64,000 nucleotides of DNA from Pseudoalteromonas shioyasakiensis (GTDB lineage Bacteria > Pseudomonadota > Gammaproteobacteria > Enterobacterales > Alteromonadaceae): contig NZ_JANIGL010000006.1 in NCBI RefSeq assembly GCF_024518675.1, forward strand, positions 62,001-126,000, read 5' to 3'. The position numbers and the translations under genes are program-made. The notes below the pieces were generated by a model that searched no databases, was not told the origin of the DNA, and was given only the letters and a program-made list of their open reading frames with translations. This document shows positions 19,721 through 28,285 of this stretch, in pieces (within the stretch, counting starts at the first letter, position 1; each line of letters starts with the position of its first letter).

Positions 19721-21508
19721 GTGAGTATTCAGCGAGTTTCATTAGAAAATATACTACATAACAGTGATATAACAACCCTATTCCAACCTATTTTTGATAT
19801 TTCAGGTAAACAAATTTTAGGCTATGAAGCATTAAGTCGCGGGCCTAAAAATAGTGTGCTCGAAATGCCCTATGAACTTTTTAAAGCTGCTATTCATTAC
19901 GATAAAATTTCAGAATTAGAGTTACTATGTCGCTCTAAAGCGATTGAAAACTTTGTCAATCTCAATTTAAAAGGTAAGTTATTTTTAAACGTTAGCCCGA
20001 AAACACTGTTAGATCCTTGTCACCCAAAAGGTGAAACTTTACATCTAATCGAACAGTTTGGCTTAGCCGCTAGTCGAGTTGTTATTGAAGTAACTGAACA
20101 AGAAAAAGTTGATGATGGCTTCTTATTATTAAAAACAATCGCACACTATCGTAAGCTTGGCTTTTCTATCGCCATCGATGATTTAGGTGCGGGTTACTCG
20201 GGTTTAAAACAGTGGTCTGAGTTATGCCCTGACTTTGTCAAAATCGACCGTTACTTTATTGATCATTGTGACCATAGTGTGGTGAAAAAAGAGTTCTTAA
20301 AATCAATTATAGAGCTTGCTAAAGTCACCAAAACACAGGTGATCGCTGAGGGCATAGAGCGTATCGAAGAGCTTTATTTATTAGAAAGCCTTGGTATTGT
20401 AAACGCTCAAGGTTTTTTGCTGGAGCGACCAACCACCACTCCAAGTGCTGAGTTTAATAGCCAACAAGTTGAACGGCTTAACTTCATTCCAGCAAATAAC
20501 CAGTTTGAACAATCAATGGCCATCGGTTGGTTAGCTATAGAGCAGGACGCCATTGAAAGTGAAACTCGTTGTAAAGATGCTCATAAAATATTTGAGCAAG
20601 ATAAAACGATAATCAGCATCGCAGTGTTAAACGAGCAACAGCAACCTGTAGGTCTTCTACATAAAGACCAACTGACCGAAGTTTTTGCCGCCCCATATGG
20701 CCATGCACTATACGATAAGCAACCGGTCACGGCATTAATGCATAAACAGCCGTTGATTGTAGATGAAAACCAATTGCTTGATACGGTAAGCCAGCAAATC
20801 ACTGAAAATGATTTTGATATTCGTCGTCATATTATTATTACTCGCGAAGGCCAGTATTTAGGGTTAGCACCATTGCGCGATATTCTTAAACATATTACTG
20901 ATGAAAAAATTCGTCATGCGCAACATGCTAACCCACTAACGATGCTACCAGGTAATGTGGCAATAAATGAAGCCATTGAGCATCGCTTACGCGGTAAAAA
21001 TGGGTTTTCGCTTGCTTACATAGACTTAAATCACTTTAAGCAATTTAATGACTTATACGGCTACGCCAGTGGTGATAGTGTGATCAAGTTACTGGCCGAT
21101 GTCACAGTGCAAGCATGCGCGAATATTCCAAGCTTTGTTGGTCACATTGGCGGTGATGATTTTATGGTTGTGTTCGACAGTGATGAAGCGGCTCTCGTGT
21201 GTAATTATATAATCAGTGACTTTGAAAGCAAAGCTAGGGCATTTTTTACCCCTGAGCATATTGCCAGTGGCGGCTATTGGGCAAGTAACCGAGAGGGGCA
21301 AAAGCAATTTGTGCCTTTATTAACGTTATCGATTGGTCTGGTTGAGCCCGACTTAGCACTGTGTAATAACAGTCATCAAGTTGCCGCCTTAGCAACCGAT
21401 GCAAAAAAAGAAGCGAAGCGATATAAAGAAAGTCACTTGTTTATTTGTAAGCGCCGCAGCCCAACCCCCGCTGTGGTTAGGTTAACGCCAGAAAAAAAAG
21501 CACTCTAA
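19721..21508 (+). CDS. EAL/GGDEF c-di-GMP protein with central CBS-like region
   Basis: This is a 595-residue cytoplasmic protein in the unusual order EAL (about 1-240), CBS-like linker (about 270-400), GGDEF (about 410-575). The EAL domain looks intact: YEALSR, LNVSPKTL, EVTEQEK, IDDLGAGYSG, VKIDRYF and VIAEGIE. The GGDEF motif reads GGDDF, and the region upstream has no RxxD site, so cyclase activity is doubtful and the domain may bind GTP or be silent. The start is a GTG at 19721. The protein is probably a phosphodiesterase. The signal sensed by the CBS-like part is unknown. It is followed 63 bases later by a periplasmic-binding-protein-like gene. Confidence 0.87.
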   Translation: MSIQRVSLENILHNSDITTLFQPIFDISGKQILGYEALSRGPKNSVLEMPYELFKAAIHYDKISELELLCRSKAIENFVNLNLKGKLFLNVSPKTLLDPCHPKGETLHLIEQFGLAASRVVIEVTEQEKVDDGFLLLKTIAHYRKLGFSIAIDDLGAGYSGLKQWSELCPDFVKIDRYFIDHCDHSVVKKEFLKSIIELAKVTKTQVIAEGIERIEELYLLESLGIVNAQGFLLERPTTTPSAEFNSQQVERLNFIPANNQFEQSMAIGWLAIEQDAIESETRCKDAHKIFEQDKTIISIAVLNEQQQPVGLLHKDQLTEVFAAPYGHALYDKQPVTALMHKQPLIVDENQLLDTVSQQITENDFDIRRHIIITREGQYLGLAPLRDILKHITDEKIRHAQHANPLTMLPGNVAINEAIEHRLRGKNGFSLAYIDLNHFKQFNDLYGYASGDSVIKLLADVTVQACANIPSFVGHIGGDDFMVVFDSDEAALVCNYIISDFESKARAFFTPEHIASGGYWASNREGQKQFVPLLTLSIGLVEPDLALCNNSHQVAALATDAKKEAKRYKESHLFICKRRSPTPAVVRLTPEKKAL

Positions 21509-21571
21509 TTTAAGACTTGAGTATTTACTCATCAAGGTGTAGCGTAGAAAAAACACTCTGTATTAGCCCTA

Positions 21572-22384
21572 ATGAAACGAGCCTTTTTTTATTTTCCCTT
21601 ACACGCGATATTGTTTTATTGCGCTACGCTCACTGCACAAACCATTAATGTAGCTCAAGAGCCAAGAGCACAATATAAGCGTGATGAGTACTTAAGTGAG
21701 CTACTCAAGCAAGCGCTGCATGTTGCTCAATACCCCGTTCAGTTAAATCACGTTATTGTGCATCCACATCAGCAACGTGCGCTGATCACGCTAGAAGATA
21801 GCAATGTCGACTTGTACTGGAGTATGACCAGCCCAGAACGAGAAACACTGGCTATAGCAATTAAGATCCCACTTTATCGTGGTTATATTGGCAAACGAGC
21901 ATTAGTAACTAGTCGGCAATTATTGCCGCTATTTGAAAAAGTCACTACAATTGAGCAATTCAAACAGCTCAGCGCTGTCCAAGGGCATGATTGGCCAGAT
22001 ACAAAAATATTGGCACACAATGGCTTAACTGTTAGGCCGCTTGCCAATTACGACGCGATGTTTAGCTTAACTGCAAAAGGCCAAGTTGATTATTTTCCTC
22101 GCTCATTTATTGAGGTAGCGTCTGAGCTTAAAGAGATTGATAATCCCGAGTTAGCTATAGTGCCTAATCTGTTTATTAGTTACCCAGCTGCATTTTATTA
22201 TTTTGTATCAAAAGAAAAGCCAGAGCTTGCCGATGCGATTGAAAAGGGGTTAATTAAACTGGAGCAAACAGGGGAGTTTAAGGCGCTATTCGAAAGTTAT
22301 TTTTTGCAGGATTTAGAATCTCTCCCTTATGCTACAACGAAAACAACCGAGCTTGAATTAGTAAACCCTTATTTTGAAAATTAA
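21572..22384 (+). CDS. Periplasmic solute-binding-protein-like protein (SBP family 3 type)
   Basis: The 270-residue product has a Sec signal peptide (cleavage near residue 22, ATLTAQ) and a fold pattern like extracellular solute-binding proteins of family 3: INVAQEPRAQYKRDEYLSELL at the start and KPELADAIEKGLIKLEQTGEFKALF at the end. No permease or ATPase gene is nearby, so it may act as a sensor partner rather than as part of a transporter. It lies just after an EAL/GGDEF gene, and such stand-alone binding proteins sometimes feed c-di-GMP circuits. That link is inference. Its stop codon lies within the shared terminator. Confidence 0.75.
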   Translation: MKRAFFYFPLHAILFYCATLTAQTINVAQEPRAQYKRDEYLSELLKQALHVAQYPVQLNHVIVHPHQQRALITLEDSNVDLYWSMTSPERETLAIAIKIPLYRGYIGKRALVTSRQLLPLFEKVTTIEQFKQLSAVQGHDWPDTKILAHNGLTVRPLANYDAMFSLTAKGQVDYFPRSFIEVASELKEIDNPELAIVPNLFISYPAAFYYFVSKEKPELADAIEKGLIKLEQTGEFKALFESYFLQDLESLPYATTKTTELELVNPYFEN

Positions 22385-22410
22385 AAAAGGAGCCAAAGCT
22401 CCTTTTTTAA
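22381..22410. terminator. Bidirectional terminator between the SBP-like gene and suhB
   Basis: A perfect stem, TTAAAAAAGGAGC with GCTCCTTTTTTAA, surrounds a CAAA loop and carries A and T tracts on both sides. Confidence 0.88.
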
Positions 22411-22422
22411 TTAACTAGCGCT

Positions 22423-23226
22423 TTAGCGCTGTAGTGACTCAGTTAAAACTGGACGGATCTCACGAATAATCGCTTGTGTCAGTTTTGGTGCACCACAGAT
22501 AAGGTTGCCGCTTTGGTTATAGTTATTACCGCCAGCGAAATCTACAATCATGCCGCCTGCTTCTTTAACCATTAACTCACCCGCAGCACTGTGCCAAGGT
22601 TTTAAACCAATTTCAAAGAAACCATCAACACGGCCCGCTGCAACATACGCCATATCTAACGCTGTACAACCTGCACGACGAATATCAGCAGTGTGAACAA
22701 ACAATGCTTTGAATGCTTCAGTGTATGCATCCATGTGGTGTTTGTTTTTATACGGGAAACCTGTAGCAAGTACAGTGCCTGCAAGAACGGTGGTTTTGCT
22801 AACGCGAAGACGTTTACTGTTTAGCTGTGCGCCTTGACCACGTGATGCTGTGAAAAGCTCACCACGAATAGGGTCATAAATTACAGCTTGGTCTAAACGA
22901 CCTTTAACTTTTAATGCGATAGAAATCGCGAAATGAGGAAGACCTTTGATGAAGTTAGTTGTGCCATCGATAGGATCGACAATCCATTGGTAATCTGCAT
23001 CCTTGCCTTTGTGCTCACCTAATTCTTCGCCCACAATAGAGTGAGTAGGGTAAGACTGTAAAATAGTGTCGCGGATTGCGGCTTCAGCTTCTTTATCAAT
23101 ATTCGTTACTAAATCGTTAGTGCCTTTTTGTTGCACTTCAACTTTTGATAAATCTTCACTCGCGCGAAGTAAAAGTTTGCCTGCGTTACGCGCAGCGCGA
23201 ACCGCAATGTTTAACATTGGATGCAT
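22423..23226 (-). CDS. suhB: Inositol-1-monophosphatase SuhB
   Basis: SuhB hydrolyses inositol-1-phosphate and in E. coli also joins the NusA/B/G antitermination complex on rRNA operons. The start is set at 23226 (MHPMLNIAVRAARNAG), which matches the known N-terminus and has AAAGGT upstream. An upstream in-frame extension to 23307 is rejected. The 267-residue protein has the lithium-sensitive phosphatase motifs DPIDGTTNF (about residue 84) and WHSAAGELMVKEAGG (about residue 212). It is divergent from trmJ across a 1-kb region that holds a disrupted gene. Identity is very secure. Confidence 0.96.
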   Translation of the reverse strand: MHPMLNIAVRAARNAGKLLLRASEDLSKVEVQQKGTNDLVTNIDKEAEAAIRDTILQSYPTHSIVGEELGEHKGKDADYQWIVDPIDGTTNFIKGLPHFAISIALKVKGRLDQAVIYDPIRGELFTASRGQGAQLNSKRLRVSKTTVLAGTVLATGFPYKNKHHMDAYTEAFKALFVHTADIRRAGCTALDMAYVAAGRVDGFFEIGLKPWHSAAGELMVKEAGGMIVDFAGGNNYNQSGNLICGAPKLTQAIIREIRPVLTESLQR

Positions 23227-23363
23227 GGTTTTACCTTTGGGTTGTAAAAGAACGTTTATATATTTTAAGCCGGCGTATTTTAGCGACTTTTGCCACAAAG
23301 TAAACAATAAACCCTAAATAGTTTTGAGTGTTTTTTGTACATCTTTGTTTGGGAAGGAAAAAA

Positions 23364-23399
23364 GCTGTAGAGTTTTAAGCTTTAAGTCATAAGTAATAT
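23364..23399. repeat. GCNNTAA heptamer string (degenerate)
   Basis: Consecutive heptamers GCTGTAG, GTTTTAA, GCTTTAA, GTCATAA and GTAATAT run upstream of suhB, with one extra base after the first. They belong to the family seen at 24124, 25038, 30509, 30836, 32321 and 32405. Confidence 0.5.
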
Positions 23400-23408
23400 C
23401 CAGTGCTA

Positions 23409-24021
23409 CTAATCATTGGCGCTTAATTTGTTTTTTAGGCTGTTTAACATCGCAGATAGCTCTTTTGTTTCCTGTAACCAACTGCGCCCTGCTCTTTATT
23501 TATGAATTCAATTTCAATTCCAATATATATTTGAGTACGAGCCTCAGAAAGTGATGATCTTGCAATATCAAGAAAGCGTTTCTTTTCTCTACTATTATAC
23601 CCAAGCTACCTCAATATACAGAATTCAGCGTTTCACAGGCGCTTAATATCAAGGCGTTACTTTGCAAGAATGGTCATCCCTTTTAAGAAGTAACAACGAT
23701 GAGAGTAAGCACCTGTGAAACGCCCGAAGGGTTGGTTTAAAAGCGATTTATTCTGCGTTATTGATTTTAGCAATAGAACCACTATTACTTGCAATCAATG
23801 CCTTGCCTAAATCGCTTTTAATTCCAACTGAAACTCGCATCTTGAGGTGGTTTGGGTATATATCTACTCATCCCTTCAGCGATAATACTAGGAACAGATA
23901 AGCCTGAGCGAGTTAACTGGTCACGAAAGCCAAAGTCTGTAATTTGTTTTGTGTGAATATAAATATCAGCACTTAATCTTGCTGAACGTTTCCATACTTC
24001 TAGTTTTTCAAAATTCATCAT
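23409..24021 (-). pseudogene. Four-helix-bundle (S23 / 23S rRNA intervening-sequence type) protein, disrupted
   Basis: On the minus strand an ATG at 24021 (or 24018), with AGGA upstream, opens MNFEKLEVWKRSARLSADIY and continues to GLSVPSIIAEGMSR, the hallmark N-terminal half of the four-helix-bundle family. It then runs into the end of an inserted element and stops at 23818. The C-terminal half reappears beyond the element as NSREKKRFLDIARSSLSEAR and, after a one-base frameshift near 23487, as WLQETKELSAMLNSLKNK, ending at a TAG at 23409-23411. So an intact gene was split by a 265-bp element and has since frameshifted. Function of the family is unclear. It is non-functional here. Confidence 0.82.
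23596..23860. mobile_element. MITE-like element with terminal inverted repeats, 265 bp
   Basis: The ends are inverted copies: TATACCCAAGCTACCTCAA at the left, and TATACCCAAACCACCTCAA on the opposite strand at the right (17 of 19 identical). Inside are two more inverted pairs: 23628-23645 with 23706-23723 (17 of 18) and 23739-23750 with 23808-23819 (12 of 12). It has no coding capacity and interrupts the S23-type gene. A short TA-rich target duplication is possible but cannot be fixed because the ends are AT-repetitive. Confidence 0.75.
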
Positions 24022-24123
24022 GTAATTCCTTTTTAGGTACTTAATTATATAGCTTAGATTTGAGTCTATGGTCAAATTAAAAGTCGAGATTATTAGAACT
24101 TTAAGTGTGTTTGAACGGGTAGC

Positions 24124-24151
24124 TTAAAGCTTGCAGCTTATCGCTTAGAGC
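24124..24151. repeat. GCNNTAA heptamer string, minus orientation
   Basis: TTAAAGC, TTGCAGC, TTATCGC and TTAGAGC follow in exact 7-base register between the S23-type pseudogene and trmJ. Confidence 0.6.
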
Positions 24152-24206
24152 TAATATACGTGCTACAATCCCCACCAATTTTTTGTATGAGTTAAGTAAC
24201 ACCGCA

Positions 24207-24929
24207 ATGATCTTAGATGACATCCGTATTGTTTTAGTAAACACCTCGCATTCAGGTAATATTGGTTCTGCAGCACGTGCAATGAAAACCATGGGCTTAT
24301 CAAAGCTTTATTTGGTTGACCCAGCATGTGAAGTTGATAGTCATGCTAGTGCGTTGGCTGCGGGTGCGACCGATGTACTAGGTAATGCGGTGATTGTTGA
24401 TACCGTTGCAGATGCTATTGCTGATTGTGCGCTTACTATTGGTACCAGTGCTCGTTCACGTACTTTGTCTTGGCCTATGGTTGAGCCCCGTGAATGTGGT
24501 GAAAAACTTGTCGATGAAGCTGTAAATGGTCCTGTTGCGTTGGTGTTTGGCCGTGAAAACAGTGGCCTAACTAACGAAGAATTACAGCTTTGTAACTATC
24601 ATGTATGTATTCCTGCTAACCCAGAGTACAGCTCGTTAAACTTAGCCATGGCAGTACAAACGTTGTGTTACGAAACGCGCATGGCTTTTTTAAATCAACA
24701 ACCTAAAAAAGTTGAAGAAGACGAAGCGGTATACCCAAGCTCAAAACAAACCGAGCTATTTTACGACCACTTAGAAGAAACACTCCATAACACCGGCTTT
24801 ATTATTAAACAGCACCCAGGTTTAGTTATGACCAAGTTGCGTCGTTTATTTAACCGCGCACGCCCAGAAGACGCTGAAATGAATATTTTACGCGGCATTC
24901 TAACGTCAATAAACAAGTCTATAAAATAA
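24207..24929 (+). CDS. trmJ: tRNA (cytidine/uridine-2'-O-)-methyltransferase TrmJ
   Basis: TrmJ is a SPOUT-family methyltransferase that 2'-O-methylates position 32 of the tRNA anticodon loop. The start at 24207 ([20 protein letters not shown]) matches the E. coli N-terminus. An in-frame TTG at 24183 is less likely. The 240-residue sequence has the trefoil-knot signatures [16 protein letters not shown] and [17 protein letters not shown]. The C-terminal helical extension carries [22 protein letters not shown]. Position directly upstream of iscR is the usual gammaproteobacterial order. No strong ribosome binding site is visible. Confidence 0.95.
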   Translation: MILDDIRIVLVNTSHSGNIGSAARAMKTMGLSKLYLVDPACEVDSHASALAAGATDVLGNAVIVDTVADAIADCALTIGTSARSRTLSWPMVEPRECGEKLVDEAVNGPVALVFGRENSGLTNEELQLCNYHVCIPANPEYSSLNLAMAVQTLCYETRMAFLNQQPKKVEEDEAVYPSSKQTELFYDHLEETLHNTGFIIKQHPGLVMTKLRRLFNRARPEDAEMNILRGILTSINKSIK

Positions 24930-24958
24930 GCGAAAGTTATAAGCACTTTTACTGACTA

Positions 24959-24990
24959 ATACTTGACTAAATTACTCAGGTAATTACAAT
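24959..24990 (+). promoter_or_regulatory. IscR type-1 site 1 with promoter-like elements
   Basis: ATACTTGACTAAATTACT followed by CAGGTAAT (24959-24984) fits the IscR type-1 consensus. TTGACT (24963-24968) and TACAAT (24985-24990), 16 bases apart, form a possible promoter. The whole block resembles site 3 and looks like a duplication of the iscR promoter. Confidence 0.65.
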
Positions 24991-24997
24991 GAACACA

Positions 24998-25022
24998 ATA
25001 CTTGACCAAAAAGGTCGGGTAT
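24998..25022 (+). promoter_or_regulatory. IscR type-1 site 2, near-perfect palindrome
   Basis: ATACTTGACC and GGTCGGGTAT flank five A residues. This is the most symmetrical of the three type-1-like sites. Confidence 0.65.
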
Positions 25023-25037
25023 TGAAGTATATTGAAA

Positions 25038-25072
25038 GCTCTAAGCTCTAAGCTCTAAGCTCTAAGCTCTAA
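25038..25072 (+). repeat. Five tandem GCTCTAA heptamers
   Basis: Five exact copies of GCTCTAA lie between IscR sites 2 and 3, in the iscR upstream region. They are a homogeneous member of the GCNNTAA family. Confidence 0.85.
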
Positions 25073-25087
25073 AGCCGTTTCAATATA

Positions 25088-25119
25088 ATACTTGACTATT
25101 TTACTCTGGTAATTAAAAT
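25088..25119 (+). promoter_or_regulatory. iscR promoter with IscR type-1 site 3
   Basis: TTGACT (25092-25097) and TAAAAT (25114-25119) are 16 bases apart and overlap ATACTTGACTATTTTACT plus CTGGTAAT. Holo-IscR binding here would repress the operon, as in E. coli. Confidence 0.75.
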
Positions 25120-25144
25120 TTGCACTCTTTTGTGCGGGGGCTTC

Positions 25145-25636
25145 ATGAAGTTAACATCAAAAGGCAGGTATGCCGTTACAGCTATGCTCGATGTTGCACT
25201 ACATGCAAATGTAGGTGCCGTGCCCCTTGCCGATATTTCAGAACGACAAGAAATTTCTTTGTCATACCTTGAGCAATTATTTGCCCGTTTACGTAAAAAT
25301 GGTTTAGTAAGCTCAGTGCGTGGTCCAGGTGGGGGTTATTTACTTGGTCGCGACTCAAGCACAATTTCAGTCGGCGATGTAATAAGCGCCGTTGATGAAT
25401 CAGTTGATGCAACGCGCTGTCATGGCGCAACAGGCGGATGCCAAAGCGGCATGCGTTGTCTGACCCACACATTATGGTCAGACCTAAGTGCACGAATTGA
25501 AGACTTTTTAAATGGTATTACCCTTGCTGAATTGGTTGAGAAGTCCGACGTGAAAGAAGTCGCATCTCGCCAAGATAACAGTGTTAATAATGCAATTAAG
25601 CAATTGGAAAATATTCAAGTAAGCTGTCAACTATAA
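25145..25636 (+). CDS. iscR: Iron-sulfur cluster regulator IscR
   Basis: This is an Rrf2-family repressor that senses its own [2Fe-2S] cluster and controls the isc operon. The start at 25145 ([19 protein letters not shown]) matches the family N-terminus; the extra upstream codons are in a G-rich stretch that acts as ribosome binding site. The 163-residue protein has the winged helix ([28 protein letters not shown]) and cluster ligands in the segment [17 protein letters not shown]. The first two Cys are six residues apart here, against five in E. coli, a one-residue insertion. It is the first gene of the operon. Confidence 0.95.
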   Translation: MKLTSKGRYAVTAMLDVALHANVGAVPLADISERQEISLSYLEQLFARLRKNGLVSSVRGPGGGYLLGRDSSTISVGDVISAVDESVDATRCHGATGGCQSGMRCLTHTLWSDLSARIEDFLNGITLAELVEKSDVKEVASRQDNSVNNAIKQLENIQVSCQL

Positions 25637-25658
25637 GTTGGCGCCAGCGGAGATAGAA

Positions 25659-26876
25659 ATGAAGTTACCGATTTATTTAGATTACGCAGCAACCACGCCA
25701 GTTGACGAGCGTGTTGCAAAAGAAATGATGCAATGCCTAACAATGGACGGCAATTTTGGTAACCCTGCATCACGTTCACACCGTTTTGGTTGGCAAGCTG
25801 AAGAAGCGATTGATCAGGCTCGTACTGATATTGCTGATCTAATTAATGCAGACCCACGTGAAATCGTTTTCACCTCGGGTGCAACAGAATCAAACAACCT
25901 TGCAATTAAAGGTGCAGCACAGTTTTACAAAAAGAAAGGTAAGCATGTAATTACCGCTAAAACTGAGCACAAAGCTGTTATCGATACGTGTCGTGAGCTT
26001 GAACGTCAAGGTTTTGAAGTAACCTATATGGACGTTGAAGAAAACGGCCTACTTGATCTTAAAAAGCTTGAGCAAACAATGCGTGAAGACACCGTGTTAG
26101 TAAGCATCATGCACGTGAATAACGAGCTAGGTGTGATTCAAGATATCGCGACAATTGGCGAAATGTGCCGCGAGCGCAAAATCATGTTCCATGTTGATGC
26201 AGCGCAAAGTGCAGGTAAAGTATTAATCGACATCCAACAGCTTAAAGTTGATTTTATGTCGTTCTCTGCTCATAAGGTTTATGGTCCTAAAGGTATTGGT
26301 GCACTTTACGTACGTCGTAAGCCGCGTGCTCGCCTTGAAGCACAAATGCACGGTGGTGGCCATGAACGTGGTATGCGTTCTGGTACCCTTGCAACTCATC
26401 AACTAGTTGGTATGGGTGCAGCGTTTAGAATTGCAAAACAAGATTTTGAAAAAGATCATGCTCACATCAGTGCGCTTCGTAAGCGTTTAATTGATGGCAT
26501 TATGGCTGATATGGACGAAGTGTACTTCAACGGTGCGCAAGACCAATCAGTACCAGGAATTGTTAACATCAGCTTCAACTTTGTTGAAGGTGAATCGTTA
26601 TTAATGGCTGTTAAAGATATTGCTGTATCATCAGGTTCTGCCTGTACATCAGCAAGCTTAGAGCCTTCTTATGTATTACGTGCGCTCGGCCGCAATGACG
26701 AACTAGCACATAGCTCAATTCGTTTCAGCATTGGTCGTTTTACCACCGAAGAAGAGATTGATTATACCGTCAATTTAATGAAAAACTCTATCGGTCGCTT
26801 ACGTGAGATGTCTCCTTTATGGGAAATGCATCAAGAAGGTGTTGATTTAGATTCAGTTGAGTGGGCACATCATTAA
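25659..26876 (+). CDS. iscS: Cysteine desulfurase IscS
   Basis: IscS is a PLP enzyme that takes sulfur from cysteine and delivers it to IscU, tRNA thiolation and other pathways. The start at 25659 ([19 protein letters not shown]) has GGAGAT upstream. A longer frame from 25638 is rejected by alignment to the family. The 405-residue sequence has the PLP lysine segment [12 protein letters not shown] and the catalytic cysteine loop [21 protein letters not shown], and ends in the conserved EWAHH. It follows iscR by 22 bases and is the core enzyme of the operon. Confidence 0.97.
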   Translation: MKLPIYLDYAATTPVDERVAKEMMQCLTMDGNFGNPASRSHRFGWQAEEAIDQARTDIADLINADPREIVFTSGATESNNLAIKGAAQFYKKKGKHVITAKTEHKAVIDTCRELERQGFEVTYMDVEENGLLDLKKLEQTMREDTVLVSIMHVNNELGVIQDIATIGEMCRERKIMFHVDAAQSAGKVLIDIQQLKVDFMSFSAHKVYGPKGIGALYVRRKPRARLEAQMHGGGHERGMRSGTLATHQLVGMGAAFRIAKQDFEKDHAHISALRKRLIDGIMADMDEVYFNGAQDQSVPGIVNISFNFVEGESLLMAVKDIAVSSGSACTSASLEPSYVLRALGRNDELAHSSIRFSIGRFTTEEEIDYTVNLMKNSIGRLREMSPLWEMHQEGVDLDSVEWAHH

Positions 26877-26916
26877 TTGATGGGCACACCCACTAGCAGG
26901 TAGTGAGGATAGTATT

Positions 26917-27300
26917 ATGGCGTATAGTGATAAAGTAATTGATCATGTTGAAAACCCACGTAACGTAGGTGTTTTAGACAAAAACGATCCATCAGTAGCA
27001 ACTGGTATGGTTGGCGCACCAGCATGTGGTGACGTAATGAAACTGCAAATCAAAGTATCTGATACTGGTGTTATTGAAGATGCTAAGTTCAAAACATATG
27101 GTTGTGGTAGCGCAATTGCGTCTTCATCACTTGTTACAGAGTGGGTGAAAGGCAAAACCTTAGACGAAGCTGCAACGATCAAAAATACTGATATCAGTGC
27201 TGAGCTTGAGTTACCGCCAGTGAAAATTCACTGTTCTATTTTAGCGGAAGACGCAATCCAAGCAGCAATTGCAGATTACAAAAGTAAACAAGCGAAGTAA
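26917..27300 (+). CDS. iscU: Fe-S cluster scaffold IscU
   Basis: This is the scaffold on which [2Fe-2S] clusters are assembled before transfer. The 127-residue protein has the three ligand cysteines in GAPACGDVMKL, TYGCGSAIASSS and IHCSILAEDAI, and the LPPVK motif recognised by the chaperone HscA. It starts at an ATG after GTGAGGA. It sits 40 bases after iscS and 9 bases before iscA. Fully typical. Confidence 0.97.
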   Translation: MAYSDKVIDHVENPRNVGVLDKNDPSVATGMVGAPACGDVMKLQIKVSDTGVIEDAKFKTYGCGSAIASSSLVTEWVKGKTLDEAATIKNTDISAELELPPVKIHCSILAEDAIQAAIADYKSKQAK

Positions 27301-27309
27301 GAGATAATC

Positions 27310-27633
27310 ATGGCAGTGACATTGACAGACGCGGCTGCAAACCGTGTAGAATCATTTTTAGCAAATCGCGGAAAAGGCTTAGGCCTGCGCGTTGGCATTA
27401 AAACGACGGGCTGTTCAGGTCTTGCTTATGTTCTTGAGTTTGTAGACGATTTATCTGAAGGCGACGAAGTATTTGAATCCCAAGGGGTTAAGGTAATCGT
27501 TGATGCTAAAAGTTTAGTATACATTGACGGCACTGAGCTGGATTACACGAAAGAAGGTTTGAATGAAGGGTTTAAGTTTATTAACCCAAATCAAGCGGAT
27601 GAGTGTGGTTGTGGCGAAAGCTTCACAGTATAA
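27310..27633 (+). CDS. iscA: A-type Fe-S carrier IscA
   Basis: IscA receives or stores clusters and hands them to target apo-proteins, particularly [4Fe-4S] enzymes under oxygen. The 107-residue sequence carries the three conserved cysteines: one in [14 protein letters not shown] and two in DECGCGESF near the C-terminus. It follows iscU by 9 bases. A hairpin with T residues lies just after its stop, between iscA and hscB. Confidence 0.96.
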   Translation: MAVTLTDAAANRVESFLANRGKGLGLRVGIKTTGCSGLAYVLEFVDDLSEGDEVFESQGVKVIVDAKSLVYIDGTELDYTKEGLNEGFKFINPNQADECGCGESFTV

Positions 27634-27656
27634 CTAGGCAACGCAATTGTTTTATT

Positions 27657-27683
27657 AAGCCCTGCACCTGTAGGGCTTTGTTC
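27657..27683 (+). terminator. Hairpin between iscA and hscB (possible internal terminator)
   Basis: AAGCCCT pairs with AGGGCTT around an 8-base loop, followed by TGTTCT. The stem is short and the T tract is weak, so partial termination is more likely than a full stop. Confidence 0.5.
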
Positions 27684-27708
27684 TATCTGATATTTATATG
27701 GTTTGATA

Positions 27709-28236
27709 ATGCGCTATTTTGAGTTGTTTGCAATACCCGTTGATTACCAAGTTGACTTGGCAACAGTAAATAAAAACTACCTAGAGCTACAACGTGCTGT
27801 GCATCCAGATCGCCACGCTAACAGCAGTAGCCGTGACAAATTATTAGCAGTGCAGAATGCCGCTGAAATTAATGACGCACTACAAACACTTAAGCACCCG
27901 GTAAAACGTGCCGAATACATGCTAAGTGAGCTCGGTGTTGATATTCGTGCTGAACAGCAAACCTTGCAAGATCCGCTATTCTTAATGCAGCAAATGGAAC
28001 TACGCGAAGAGCTTGAAGAGTTAAGCTCTAGCCAAGATCCAGATGCAGCGATTGCGCAGTTTGAACAGCAAATAAAACAACTCGATAGCCAATACAGCGC
28101 ACAGCTTGCAGAGCAACTAGCAAGTAAAGATGAACAGCAATGGCAGCTAGCGGCAGATAACATTCGTAAGCTTAAGTTTGTTTATAAATTACGTGATGAA
28201 CTAGAACGTATTGAAGACAGTTTATTCGACGATTAA
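27709..28236 (+). CDS. hscB: Fe-S co-chaperone HscB
   Basis: This is a J-domain protein that binds IscU and stimulates the HscA ATPase. The start at 27709 (MRYFELFAIPVDYQVDL) fits the family better than a TTG at 27703. The 175-residue product has the J-domain HPD tripeptide in RAVHPDRHAN (about residue 32) and a C-terminal three-helix bundle ending KLKFVYKLRDELERIEDSLF. hscA follows after 49 bases with no terminator. Confidence 0.95.
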   Translation: MRYFELFAIPVDYQVDLATVNKNYLELQRAVHPDRHANSSSRDKLLAVQNAAEINDALQTLKHPVKRAEYMLSELGVDIRAEQQTLQDPLFLMQQMELREELEELSSSQDPDAAIAQFEQQIKQLDSQYSAQLAEQLASKDEQQWQLAADNIRKLKFVYKLRDELERIEDSLFDD

Positions 28237-28285
28237 TTTTTTAACTTACTCATAATAGTAAGTCAAAGCGAGTTAAAAGAGCATT

